Source of the DNA: JAAXIE01 sp965263155
GTDB taxonomy: Bacteria > Chloroflexota > Dehalococcoidia > Lucifugimonadales > JAAXIE01
Direction: 5' to 3'
NCBI GenBank assembly: GCA_965263155.1
Contig: OZ253586.1
Span: 2,232,001-2,296,000 of the forward strand
Length of the DNA: 64,000 nucleotides
Shown here: positions 17,322-26,458 of the stretch, piece after piece
Layout: the number at the start of each line of letters is the position of its first letter
Position numbering within the stretch: position 1 is the stretch's first letter
The notes under the pieces: generated by a model
The model's database searches: none
The model's input: the letters and a program-made list of their open reading frames with translations, nothing else
Told to the model about the DNA's origin: nothing
Translations under genes and position numbers: made by a program

Positions 17322-17684
17322 ATGGGCCTGTCCTGCTCTGACGGCATTCCCGAGGAGTTCATATCCGGGGACGAGGCGTATCGAATGGGGCTTGAGTCGG
17401 CCAAGTGGATGGGGCTACTGGGTGATCCAATCCTGTGCGGTGCCGAGTTCATGACTCTTGGGGAGATGGATGCCCTCAGGTCGACCATGCCTGGTGGTGC
17501 TGGTCTAGGTGGGCCGGAGTATGTGGAGCCAGAGTGGGTTTACATGGGTGTACATTTGGACGCCAGAACTGGTGAGGCCTTTGGAAGCAGTCTGCGGACC
17601 CTGGAAAATAAAGATGCTTGGGAGGTCTCCGTAACCCCATGTGGCCCCTTGCCTAACAGCCATTTCTTTCCTGTCGGCATGTAA
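17322..17684 (+). CDS. Small lipoprotein-like protein, start region apparently frameshifted
   Basis: 120 residues from ATG 17322. Upstream in the same frame the codons read WLTLLLAAMGLSC, an evident signal peptide and lipobox, but no start codon precedes them before a stop. The neighbouring frame offers ATGAGAATGGCCATGG at 17285. A single-base indel near 17300 would join MRMAM to LTLLLAAMGLSCSD and yield a normal lipoprotein. The mature part (residues DGIPEEFISGDEAYRMGLES... ) matches no family I know. Seven bases or so after the previous gene's stop, so probably co-transcribed. Confidence 0.5.
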   Translation: MGLSCSDGIPEEFISGDEAYRMGLESAKWMGLLGDPILCGAEFMTLGEMDALRSTMPGGAGLGGPEYVEPEWVYMGVHLDARTGEAFGSSLRTLENKDAWEVSVTPCGPLPNSHFFPVGM

Positions 17685-17942
17685 TGGGAACCACAACCTA
17701 CCGCCGCTAATCCAGCACCTACACTTCAACTGACTGGGCGAGGAGACCTCTATGAAGTCATCCGGCCAGCTACGTCACCAACGGGCGCGAGAGAGCACGG
17801 TGACCACGCTACTCGGGTCGACGGTCTGAGGCGGTGAAGTAGTTACGTGGTCACTACGTGTATGAGGGTCTCGAGGATGGAAAGTAGCAGGCCTGCGGTA
17901 CACTAGATGCGCGGAATAGCTGCGCCCGTTGAGGGTTAGGCC

Positions 17943-18341
17943 ATGATGAGGATATTTGTCTGTGCCTTGGCTGTGGTACTGGTCGGGTTCGGGGCCTTGT
18001 CGTGCGGTCGAGCGGGCGTTGAAGTGTCCGAAGGATACCTGATGACAACGGACGTGGTCATGTTCGTGGTCCAGTCGTGCCATCAACAGCCCCAATTGGA
18101 ACTCCTGCGGGAGACGGCAGACGAAGTGCAGGTCAAGGTGACCACCAGCACCAAGGAGAGCGGGCTAGCTTGTCAAGATGCCGTCATCTGCCAGTTGCAA
18201 GAACCACTTGGCGAGCGCAGGGTGCTGGACAGTCATACTCGCAACACTGTGCCCGTGAGGAGGAAAGCAGCAAAGGACCTGCCGCCGAATTGGTCCGACA
18301 CGGTGGAGAAGCTGACTCCCTGCTGGAGCGTAGAATACTAG
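17943..18341 (+). CDS. Small lipoprotein, paralogue of the interrupted gene at 15477
   Basis: 132 residues. Signal peptide with lipobox (GFGALSCG). The mature domain shares QSC...QLELLRETADEVQVKV and CQLQEPLGERRVLD with the product of 15477-16331, which fixes the family's core as about 90 residues with conserved Cys residues (SCHQ, LACQDAVICQ, LTPCWS), possibly disulphide-bonded. No known function. ATG 17943 is preceded by GTTAGGCC, a weak ribosome site; the second ATG at 17946 is equally possible. Confidence 0.6.
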   Translation: MMRIFVCALAVVLVGFGALSCGRAGVEVSEGYLMTTDVVMFVVQSCHQQPQLELLRETADEVQVKVTTSTKESGLACQDAVICQLQEPLGERRVLDSHTRNTVPVRRKAAKDLPPNWSDTVEKLTPCWSVEY

Positions 18342-18871
18342 GGAGTGCTCTGATTAGTCCGTGATACTAAACGTGCGACGGGCGCAACCCTGAACCCGAG
18401 ATGTTAATCCTCTAGGGCAAAAGAGAAGTCGGGGGACCCACCCCTCAAGACAACACCCCGTCCCAAGCCGTCCGGCCCGGTCTTGAGGAACTCGCTCATA
18501 TACTTGGCAGACAGTCCCACTTCGGCTACAAGGTGCACTGTGGGCTCGACGAGGGGTCAAGCATGGTGCGTACCGCGGTGTTCACCCCATCCAAGGTGTA
18601 TGCGAGCGAGGTGGGGGAGGATTTGGTCAGTGGGGACTAGGTGGCGGTCTACGGAGAAAAGCCCACGAGTCCAAACAGAGAAGGGCGTCTCTAAAGTCCT
18701 TGAAATTGAGGCCGCCCCCATGAGGCGGCCAACGAGCATCAGCGGGCACCCGCTTTAGAGTCGACGCCGCTGCTCGACCCGGAATCACTTTCCGGGACGT
18801 CAAGCGCTTCAATACCCCACACCGAATGCCGTGGAAGCATTCGGGTGAGCGTACCCTCACGCATCCCATCA
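18342..18871. other. Gap with a tiny recombinase C-terminal fragment
   Basis: At 18483-18536 the minus strand reads AKYMSEFLKTGPD, matching AKGMSEFLKSSEL of the recombinase at 19596-20873. The remainder, about 470 bases, contains nothing recognisable. Confidence 0.35.
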
Positions 18872-19489
18872 CTATTCCCCTCTCCTTTCGTAGTCCTCGC
18901 GAAAGGGCCCCCAGCGCATCTCATAGACCTCTTCATAGATCAGGCGCATATTATCTTGTCCCAGTTGATCAATCAGGAACTGAAATGTGTCTTCGTGCCC
19001 TTCCCCGATTTGGAACTCTCCGGTCGTCTTCGAGACCATCGCAACTTCACCATCACGAACGACCATATATGTCGATGGAAACTGCTTGATCGCGTAACGC
19101 TCGGCGAGGGCGGTGCCGGCGAGCCCTCGCTCACGGGTGATACGAGCGAGTTCATCGAGGACCACTTGATTAGGCTGGCCCCTCCCCACAAGCCCATCGA
19201 CCAGTGCATCGCTGGGCAGATCGATATGCCTTCCGGCCACCACAAGAGGTCTTGGTCGTATGATGACTGCATGCTCCAGCAGAGCGTCCAGTTCCTGTTG
19301 TGTCATCTCAGAGGGAGGCGGAGCAATCTTTGGGGCAGGCCAAACCTGAGGCCGCGGAAGTGGGTGGTCCCCAACTCCAACTACCACCAACGCCACCAGT
19401 ACTATGGGTATGGCCAGAAGACGCGTGGCCCACATTGATCCGTGCTTCAAGACAGAACCTGTGGCCCTTGGCCTCATTCTGGCCCCCAT
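18872..19489 (-). CDS. Membrane-anchored protein with a thioredoxin-like C-terminal pattern, function unknown
   Basis: 205 residues from 19489, or 187 from the ATG at 19435 (MWATRLLAIPIVLVAL), which directly begins the membrane helix and is preferred on topology. After a Pro-rich linker (PPPSEM) comes an extracytoplasmic domain. ERYAIKQFPSTYMVVRDGEV followed by an amphipathic helix resembles the second half of a thioredoxin fold ('v..fPt..vv.dGev'), with a cis-Pro-like FPST. No CxxC is present, so a redox role is doubtful. Not recognised otherwise. Confidence 0.55.
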   Translation of the reverse strand: MGARMRPRATGSVLKHGSMWATRLLAIPIVLVALVVVGVGDHPLPRPQVWPAPKIAPPPSEMTQQELDALLEHAVIIRPRPLVVAGRHIDLPSDALVDGLVGRGQPNQVVLDELARITRERGLAGTALAERYAIKQFPSTYMVVRDGEVAMVSKTTGEFQIGEGHEDTFQFLIDQLGQDNMRLIYEEVYEMRWGPFREDYERRGE

Positions 19490-19595
19490 TGCTGTTGGGT
19501 TTTCCTGAGGGAGGGCATTAGACCATACATCAATGCTGAGCGGATTGCATTCTACGCGGTATTCGACAGGGAGCTAGACGAGCATCGGGCAACGC

Positions 19596-20873
19596 TTAGG
19601 CTCTACCAGCTACCCTTGTTTGTGGACCACCAAGGCTTACCGTTGACAGTACCGGCCCACGCAGAACCAGCTCATCGGCATCCAGGCCTGGTATCCGACT
19701 GTCGTCCGGCATGGGAATGGTGTAGCGGATGGCAGCCTTGCCGGGACTCACCACTATCTCCTTAACAAAGGAACTGATGAACGCCCGCGACTCGGTGAGC
19801 TCGCTGCTCTTCAGGAACTCGCTCATCCCCTTGGCGTATTCAGTGATGGTGTCCACGTCGTCCAAGGTCACCCTGCGTTCGGCCAGTTGTAGCCGGGCTT
19901 CCTCAGCCGCTATTTCCAGCTTTGCCTGACGCTCCCTGTGCTCCTTGATGCGCGGCGTGATGTCGGAGAGGTCCAAGTCCGTGATCTCGATGGCCCTATA
20001 GAGACGGTCCAGCCATCTCTTCACCTCGGCAAGCTCCCCTTCAAGTGCCTCCAGCTTCAGGCGACGCTCCCTGCCTACACCATCCATTTCCTCGTCCACC
20101 AACCCAACCAGGTCATGGATGTTCTTCTCGGTGAGGATGTACTCCCGGAGTTGGCTCACTATCAGCGCCTCAAAGCGTTTGGCGTTCAACCTAGGGGCTT
20201 CACAGGCCCCGCTGCCACGCTTGATCAACGACTGGCACACGTAGTAGGAGAACTGCCCGCTCTTGGACTCCTGGCCGGACAATGCCCTGCGACACCCCCT
20301 GCACTTCACCAGGCCGCTCAGCAGGTAGGAGCTGGACACCCGGCGGGGGTGGGACTGGGACGGGGCACGAGAACGCAGCAGCTTGGCCACCCTGCGGAAC
20401 TGGCCCTTGGACACGATGGCGGGGAAGGCGTTCTCCACCCTCACCGGAGGAACCTTGTCCTTGGCCTGCAGGCCCCACACCGATGTCCCCGTGTAGGTCT
20501 CGTTGGTGAGTATGCGATGGACCACGGTCTTGGACCAGAGCTTCGCCTTGGAGCTGGCAATGCCCTCGCCGTTGAGGGCCTTGGCGATGTCGAGGATGCT
20601 CTTGCCGGCATCCGCCATCTGGAACATGCGCTCCACCACGGCGGCGGTGGCGGGCTCCGGCTCCAGCTTGGGTCGCTTCTTGGCCCCATCCTGCACCATC
20701 ACTTTGCAATAGCCGTAGGGAGAGTATGTGGTCATCCAGAAGCCACGGGAGGCGGCCTCTCTCATACCCCTCGCCACCTCCTGGGCCAAGTTACTCAATA
20801 CCCAATAGACACCAAAAACTGCGATGCTCGTGGGCGGTCCCTTTTCAAAACCAAAGCCTTCCCGCTCTCTCAT
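19596..20873 (-). pseudogene. Large serine recombinase lacking its N-terminal catalytic domain
   Basis: 425 residues: recombinase domain (GFWMTTYSPYGYCKV; TGTSVWGLQAKDKVPPVRVE), zinc ribbon (VKCRGCRRALSGQ ... YYVCQS ... GSGACEAP), and a long coiled-coil/C-terminal region (RRLKLEALEGELAEVKRWLD). Members of this family normally begin with a ~140-residue resolvase domain carrying the nucleophilic Ser; here the frame starts just before VARGMREAASRG and no resolvase domain is found upstream, where an IS3 element begins within 60 bases. The protein could bind DNA but cannot recombine it. Fragments of close relatives occur at 13330, 18483 and 57780. Confidence 0.8.
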
Positions 20874-21022
20874 CTCCTAGTGACTCCCCGGGACTCTACT
20901 GAGCACAACACGGTGAGAAGGACTGCAACTCTTTGAGGTGGACCCAGAAAACAGGACAGATGGATAAGTGAGAGTTCCGCTCCTAAACTGACGACAGCGG
21001 CAGCTGTTTGCAAGGAGTGGGA

Positions 21023-21289
21023 GATGTTGAACGGACGGAGGAAGCACAGCCAGGCGTTCAAGGCCAAGGTGGCGTTGGAGGCGGTGGCCTAGCTGGCCGC
21101 CCGGTACGAAGTTCACCAGGGTTAGATTCAAGCTTGGAAGAAAGCCCTGACCGAAGGAGCCGCCAGGGTCTTCGGCAACAGTCAGGACCGGAAGGCCAAG
21201 AACGACGCCGCTCTGACCGCCCGCTTGTACCAGGAGATCGGGCAACTTAAGGTGCAGCGGGATTTCTTGGCGGAGAGGTCCGGTCCATG
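21023..21289 (+). pseudogene. IS3 orfA (HTH_Tnp_1-like) with two in-frame stops
   Basis: Starts MLNGRRKHSQAFKAKVALEA, the standard orfA N-terminus, but TAG codons at 21089 and 21122 interrupt it. Downstream text GNSQDRKAKNDAALTARLYQ and KVQRDFLAE is the usual orfA leucine-zipper-like C-terminus. The ATG of orfB overlaps its end. Confidence 0.75.
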
Positions 21290-22110
21290 AACCCGGCCCG
21301 GCGGCGGGAGATGGTGAACCGGGGGCATCCGTCCCTGTCGATAGTGCGGCAATGCACTCTGCTGGGTTTAAGCCGTTCCGGTGTCTACTACCGTGGCAAG
21401 GGAACTTCGCCGGAGGGCCTGTCGCTGATGGGGGAGATAGACCGGCAGTACCTGGAGACCCCCTTCTACGGGTCCCGGCGGATAAAGGTCTGGCTGGAGC
21501 GGCAGGGCAAGCAGGTGAGCCGGAAGCGGGTGCAGCGGCTGATGCGGGTCTGGGGCTGCGGGCCATCTACCGGCGGCCCCACACCAGCCAACCGGCGCCG
21601 GGAGTGCGAGTCTATCCCTATCTGTTGGGGAAGGCCGAAATCACCAGACCCAACCAGGTTTGGGCCGCCGACATCACTTACCTGCCCATGGAGCGGGGAT
21701 TCCTCTACCTTGTGGCCGTCATGGACTGGCACAGCCGGTATGTCCTGGCCTGGCGCCTGTCCAACACTCTTGAGGCAGGCTTTTGCGCCGAGGCTCTGAT
21801 GGAGGCGCTGGACCGGGAAAGGCCGGAGGTGTTCAACACTGACCAGGGGAGCCAGTTCACCAGTCAGGAGTTCACCTAGGTCCTTCAGGACCGCGGTGTG
21901 AAGATCAGCATGGACGGGAAGGGGAGGTACGTGGACAACATCTTCGTCGAGCGGCTGTGGCACACGGTGAAGTATGAGGAGGTGTACCTGAAAAGCCTGC
22001 GCCAGCGCGGGGGAGGCCCGGAGAGAACTGGGAGCTTACTTCCGGTTCTACAATGACCAGAGGCCCCATCAGGCCTTGGGATATAGGACGCCGGAGGACA
22101 GTGTTCCCTG
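21287..22110 (+). pseudogene. IS3 orfB (rve integrase) with a frameshift and stops
   Basis: The first frame encodes the helical N-terminus (RREMVNRGHPSLSIVRQC, LGLSRSGVYYR, FYGSRRIKVWLERQGK). Near 21560 the frame shifts to give ITRPNQVWAADITYLPM (first Asp), AVMDWHSRYVLAWRLSN and FNTDQGSQFTSQEFT (second Asp), then a TAG at 21877-21879. The catalytic Glu helix (YVDNIFVERLWHTVKYEE) follows beyond the stop. Decayed. Confidence 0.8.
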
Positions 22111-22246
22111 AGGGCCAGGTGCCCCAAAATGAAGAGTCAACAGTTGGGAGGTGGTCGCCGGAAGCAGACGTTGTATGTTATGCGGGAGCGGCGGGACCCT
22201 CACTTAACTCCGCCTTAATTCTGTCCAACTAACCGGGTCCACCTCA

Positions 22247-22461
22247 GCTCACTCAGGTCCTGCAAGACCAAGGGGTGAAGATCAGCATGGACGGGGGGGG
22301 TACGCCGACAACATCTTCGTGGAGCCGGTGTGGCGCACGGTGACGTACGAGGAAGAGTACCTGAAAGCCTACGACAGCGCGGGGGGATCCCAAGCGTGAA
22401 CTGAAGGCTTACTTCCGGTACTACAACAATCAACGACAACACCAGACCCGGGTTTTGTAAC
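22247..22461 (+). pseudogene. C-terminal fragment of a second IS3 transposase
   Basis: LTQVLQDQGVKISMDG and YADNIFVEPVWRTVTYEEEY repeat the C-terminal segment of the adjacent element at about 80-90% DNA similarity. It is truncated at 22461 where the IS21 element begins, so this older copy was the target of the IS21 insertion. Confidence 0.7.
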
Positions 22462-22551
22462 CCCCATGATCAACGACAATTAGTTTTGCCGGTGGCGACG
22501 ACTATATTTGCCGGTCATAGCAGCTAATCATTCGGTACAGGAGGTACCGGA

Positions 22552-24015
22552 TTGATTACAGATCAGCAAATCGCGCTACTGAGGCAAAGGCGAATGGAAG
22601 GAAAGAATCAGGAAACCGCTGGGGCCATGGCCGGGATGAGCGTGCGCTCGGCGCGCCACTGGCAGAGTGGCCCCTTGCCATCGAAGAGGAAGACGGAGCA
22701 CTGGTGGCGCACTCGGCCGGACCCCTTTGACAGGGTGTGGGAAGGGGAGATCGAGCCGCTGCTTCGGGGCGAGGCGGCCGGGGGGGCTGAAAGCAACGAC
22801 CATTATCGAGTGGCTGGAGGAGCGTCATCCCGGCCGGTTCAGCGGGTCCCAGCTGCGGACGCTGCAGCGCCGCCTCCAGGACTGCCGCGCGCTGCAAGGC
22901 CCAGACCGGGAGGCCCAGGTGGACTTCATCCACTGCAACGCGCTGGGAGTGACCATCGGCGGGCGGCCCTACCGGCATCTGCTGTTCCACTTCGTGCTCT
23001 GCTATTCGGGTTGGCGCTATGCGCAGACGGCTTCCGGAGAGACCTTCCTTGCCCTGAAGCAGGGACTGCGGGGGGCACTTTGGGCCCTGGGCGGCGCGCC
23101 CGAGGTGGTGCGCTCGGACAACGCGGCGGCCCTCACCCACGAGATACGGCGCAGCCGCGGTCGGGCTTTGAACGAGTCCTATGCCGCGCTCCTGGACCAC
23201 TACGGGCTGCGCTCCACGCGCACCAATCCCGGAGCCGGCCACGAAAACGGCGTGGCCGAGCACGCCCACGACCGGCTCAAGGACGCCCTGGACCAGGCAT
23301 TGATGCTGCGGGGCAGCCGGGATTTCAACTCCACGGGGACCTACGCCGGCTTCGTGCGTCAGGTGGTGGCCAAGCGCAATCGCTTGGTGCAGGGAAAGCT
23401 GGAGCAGGAACACCCTCATCTGCGGCCCCTGCCTCCAGCTCCCGTGCCGGAATACGTCAACTACCGAGCAAAGGTGCGCAAGTGGAGCACTATCCAGGCA
23501 GCCGGGCGGACCTACACCGTGCCCTCCCGGCTCATCGGGAAGGAGGTGGCGGTCCGGCTGTACGCCGATTGGGTGGAGGTGTACTACAAGGACACCTTGG
23601 TGGAGCGCATGGAGCGGGTGCGCGGAGAGCGGGAAGCCCGCGTCGATTACCGCCACATCATCGGCTCTCTCGTGCGGAAGCCGGGGGCCTTCGCCCGCTA
23701 CCGGTTCCGGGAGCAGATGTTTCCCACCATGACCTTCCGCCTGGCCTACGACACGTTGCGGGAGCGGCGGGGCGAAAGGGCCGACTGGAGTACGTGCGCA
23801 TCCTGCACCTCGCGGCGACAACAATGGAATCCACGGTGGACAGCGCCTTGGCGTTGCTGCTGGAAGCCGGCGTGCCCTTCGACTACGGCGCGGTGCGGGA
23901 GTTGGCGAATCCGGCTCCCCCAGGAGTGCCCATGCTGACTCTGGCCGGAGCGCCGGACCTGAAGGTCTACGACAGCCTGCTGACAAGCAGCAGGCTGCTG
24001 GCGGGGGTACGATGA
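22552..24015 (+). pseudogene. istA: IS21 transposase istA with two compensating frameshifts
   Basis: HTH N-terminus (AGAMAGMSVRSARHW) in one frame; after a seven-G run near 22780 the product continues in the next frame with EWLEERHPGRFSGSQLRTLQ, QVDFIHCNALGV (Asp), VRSDNAAALTHEI (Asp), GAGHENGVAEHAH (Glu), then the C-terminal YRAKVRKWSTIQAAGRTYTV. Near 23785 the frame returns to the first, giving EYVRILHLAATTM to the TGA at 24015. All DDE residues are present, so the frameshifts are either recent mutations or sequencing errors in homopolymers. RBS AGGAGG at 22540 precedes a TTG/ATT start region. Confidence 0.8.
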
Positions 24016-24788
24016 TGGACACCGGCATCATGCAGGAGCACATCGGGGAACTGTGCCGCCAATTCAGGCTGCCCACCATGGAGGCGCAATCGGTGTCCCG
24101 CTTCACCGCCGCCGACCACGGCGGCGCTCTGCCCGTCTTCCTTGAGGTGCTGGAGCGGGAGGCCGAGGACCGGAACCGGCGGCGCATCAACCGGCTGCGC
24201 AAGGAATCCCGGCTGCCGTCCGGCAAGACTTGGGAAACCTTCGAGCACGACCGGATGCCCATGCTGCTGCGGCAACAGATGGACCAACTGGCCCAAGGGG
24301 ACTTCGTCGAACGCGGCGTAAACGTCCTAGCCTTCGGACTGCCCGGCGCCGGCAAGACCCATGCCCTGTGCGCCATCGGTCACCGCTTGGTGGAGTCAGG
24401 CCGCTCCGTCATCTTCGCCCCGGCCTACCGGCTGGTGCAGGACCTGCTGGCAGCCAAGCGCGACTTGGCCCTGCCGCGTCAACTACGCAAGCTGGACACC
24501 TTCGACTTCCTGCTCCTGGATGACCTGGGCTACCTGCCCCAAGGCACCGAGGAATCCGAGGTGCTCTTCACCCTCATCGCCGAACGCTACGAGCGCCGGT
24601 CATTGGGCATCACCTCCAACCTGGTCTTCTCAGAGTGGGAGCGCATCTTCGCCAATCCCATGGCCACCGCCGCGGCCATCGACCGGGTCGTCCACCACTC
24701 GGTCATCCTGGAATTCGATGTGCCCAGCTACCGCACCGGCGTGGCCCAACAACGCAGTCAACAGGAGGAGCTGAACCGGCAAAACTAA
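24012..24788 (+). CDS. istB: IS21 helper ATPase IstB
   Basis: 258 residues, full length. AAA+ ATPase with Walker A GLPGAGKTHALCAIG, Walker B FLLLDDLGYLP and sensor motif SNLVFSEWERIF. IstB assembles on target DNA and activates the IstA transposase. The ATG overlaps the end of istA (ATGATGA), the usual coupling. The C-terminal RSQQEELNRQN stops within the right-end repeats. Confidence 0.92.
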   Translation: MMDTGIMQEHIGELCRQFRLPTMEAQSVSRFTAADHGGALPVFLEVLEREAEDRNRRRINRLRKESRLPSGKTWETFEHDRMPMLLRQQMDQLAQGDFVERGVNVLAFGLPGAGKTHALCAIGHRLVESGRSVIFAPAYRLVQDLLAAKRDLALPRQLRKLDTFDFLLLDDLGYLPQGTEESEVLFTLIAERYERRSLGITSNLVFSEWERIFANPMATAAAIDRVVHHSVILEFDVPSYRTGVAQQRSQQEELNRQN

Positions 24789-24867
24789 TCGACGCCCACC
24801 GGCAATAATAGTTGACGCCAATCACCCCAGCTGAGGTGCTTGCCTCTCGACCAATGTAAGCCACTAA

Positions 24868-26207
24868 CAGGCTGCGGAAAAACGATATTGTGAGATAGGA
24901 TACGACCACACCGTAGTGGAGGTGGTCGTTCGATGAGAGGGAGACGCGATCCGCAGGTAACGATGCTGGCATTGGTGGACCTGGAGGAACGTGTCACAAA
25001 GGACCACCCCCTTAGGACCATCAAACCAGTGGCGGACGAAACCCTAGAGCGTCTGTCGAGGGAGTTCGACCGGATGTACTCGGAGGTGGGCCGGGCGTCG
25101 GTGCCACCGGAAACGGCTGCTGAAGGCGTCGCTGCTCATCTCTCTCCATTCGATACGCAGCGAGCGGGCCTTTCCGCGAGGAGCTGGAATACAATCTCCT
25201 GTTTCGCTGGTTCCTGGACATGAATGGAGCGCAGCTTCGACCCGACGGTGTTCACCAAGAACCGGCAGCGTCTGTTGGAGCACAGGACAGCACAGGCCCT
25301 GTTCGACGAGGTAGTGTGGGAGGCGGCACGCCGCGGGCTGTTGTCGGACGAGCGCTTCAGCGTGGACGGGACCCTGATAGAGGCTCAGGCCAGCATCAAG
25401 AGCTTCCGACGACGTGAAGACCAGGAGGGACCACCCGATGATGACTCGGGCAACCCGTCGGTGGACTTTCGTGGGGAGAGGTTGAGGAACGAGACCCATG
25501 GGAGCAGAACGGACCCGGAGGCGCGTTTGATGCGCAAGGGCAAGGGGAGGGAGGCTAGGCTGGCATTCATGGGCCACGCCCTCATGGAGAAAGGCAATGG
25601 GCTGCTGACGGATTTCGTGGTGAGCAGGGCGACGGGCACGGCCGAGCGTTACGCTGTGCCTGTGATGCTGGACGATGCCCGGCAGCGGGGCTTTCATCCC
25701 AACACCCTAGGGGAGCTGAGGGCTACGACACGCGGGAGTGTGTCAGGTCTATGCGCAATCGTGGTGTGACGCCTCATGTGGCTCAGCGCACACGCTCTGC
25801 GATAGAGGGTCGCACTACACGGCATCGGGGCTACAGGATGAGCCAGAAAATTCGCAAGCAGGTAGAGGAGACATTCGGGTGGATGAAGACTGTGGGAGGA
25901 TTTCGGCGGACCCGGTATCGGGGAGTGGAGCGCACCGGGCTGGCAGGATACTTCGTGGCCACGGCTTACAACCTGGTGCGGATGGCCAACCTGCTGTCGC
26001 CACAGGAGGCCCGGGCCGTTCAGTCGGTGTGACCCGCCCGTGGCGTAGCCCGCCCCAAATGGCCTGACGGGGCCTCGGAGCCCCCGCAGGCCAGCTCCTG
26101 AATCGTCCGCCGGGGCTCCAAGGCCATCTTCAATCTCGCGAAAACGCCGTCATTGCCCACTCAACCAACTACGTCGAAACCGACTAAACCCATTCTTCCG
26201 CAGCCTG
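24868..26207 (+). mobile_element. IS5-group insertion sequence (copy a), inactive
   Basis: Inverted ends CAGGCTGCGGAAAAACG (left) and CAGGCTGCGGAAGAATG (right, reverse complement). Flanked on both sides by CTAA (24864-24867 and 26208-26211), matching the YTAR target of the IS5 group. About 1.34 kb. A related element in the opposite orientation occupies 40835-42173. Confidence 0.85.
24933..26032 (+). pseudogene. IS5-group DDE transposase broken by frameshifts
   Basis: Frame 1 (24933-25223): LVDLEERVTKDHPLRTIKPV, then a shift near 25110 where RLLKASLL should follow. Frame 2 (25224-25769): FDPTVFTKNRQRLLEHRTAQ, FSVDGTLIEAQASIKSF (first Asp region), RGERLRNETH. A second shift near 25715 removes GDQGYD. 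Frame 3 (25751-26032): MRNRGVTPHVAQRTRSAIEG and KIRKQVEETFGWMKTVGGF (Glu region). Compared with copy b it has more lesions. N-terminal DUF772 plus DDE_Tnp_1-type domain. Confidence 0.82.
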
Positions 26208-26458
26208 CTAATGGGGGTATGACAAAATCCCCGTTAGTATGCCTCCTCTTATCGGCACAAAAACCAGGTCCTCATTCTCCAGAATAGACATTCGGAAAGA
26301 TCACGAATTCAGGACACTATCGTGTTATTTGGCATTGTTAATCGGGTATTGGATTTCTAAACGAGCCCTTATAGGATGCCCCATAAGTGGATTTTGTTGA
26401 CAAGTTCCATAGTCCATGGGATTCTATGGCATATTCTTCTAGGGCAATGGAGGAGTCT
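26208..26458 (+). promoter_or_regulatory. Leader of the Rieske cluster with a candidate -35 box
   Basis: A 250-base AT-richer gap between the IS5 element and the first Rieske gene. TTGACA occurs at 26397-26402; the best -10 match (TTCTAT, 26422-26427) has a long 19-base spacer, so the promoter call is weak. The IS end could contribute transcription. Confidence 0.25.

Larger units (their letters stand above)
20934..22246 (+). mobile_element. IS3-family insertion sequence, inactive
   Basis: Bounded by imperfect inverted repeats: TGAGGTGGACCC at the left end and the reverse complement TGAGGTGGACCC at the right end, each followed within 12 bases by GGACAGA. It contains an orfA/orfB pair. No target duplication is obvious. 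Both ORFs are broken, so the element is dead. Its left end sits just upstream of the truncated recombinase. Confidence 0.85.
22467..24824 (+). mobile_element. IS21-family insertion sequence with 5-bp target duplication
   Basis: Left end TGATCAACGACAATTAGTTT, right end (reverse complement) TGATTGGCGTCAACTATTAT. Each end carries internal repeats of the ATTAGTTTTGCCGG and ACTAT.ATT.GCCGG type, the multiple terminal repeats of IS21. The flanking pentamer CCCCA is present on both sides (22462-22466 and 24825-24829), an intact target-site duplication. Encodes IstA (frameshifted) and IstB (intact). Confidence 0.9.

Noticed and set aside
17890..17942. Strong promoter before the small lipoprotein
   Set aside because: No convincing -35/-10 pair could be placed; left unannotated.
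19938..20936. 332-residue plus-strand open frame
   Set aside because: Antisense shadow of the serine recombinase gene; Pro/Leu/His-rich composition, no family.
22556..24376. 606-residue minus-strand open frame
   Set aside because: It is the exact antisense of istA/istB, whose plus-strand products have all expected motifs.
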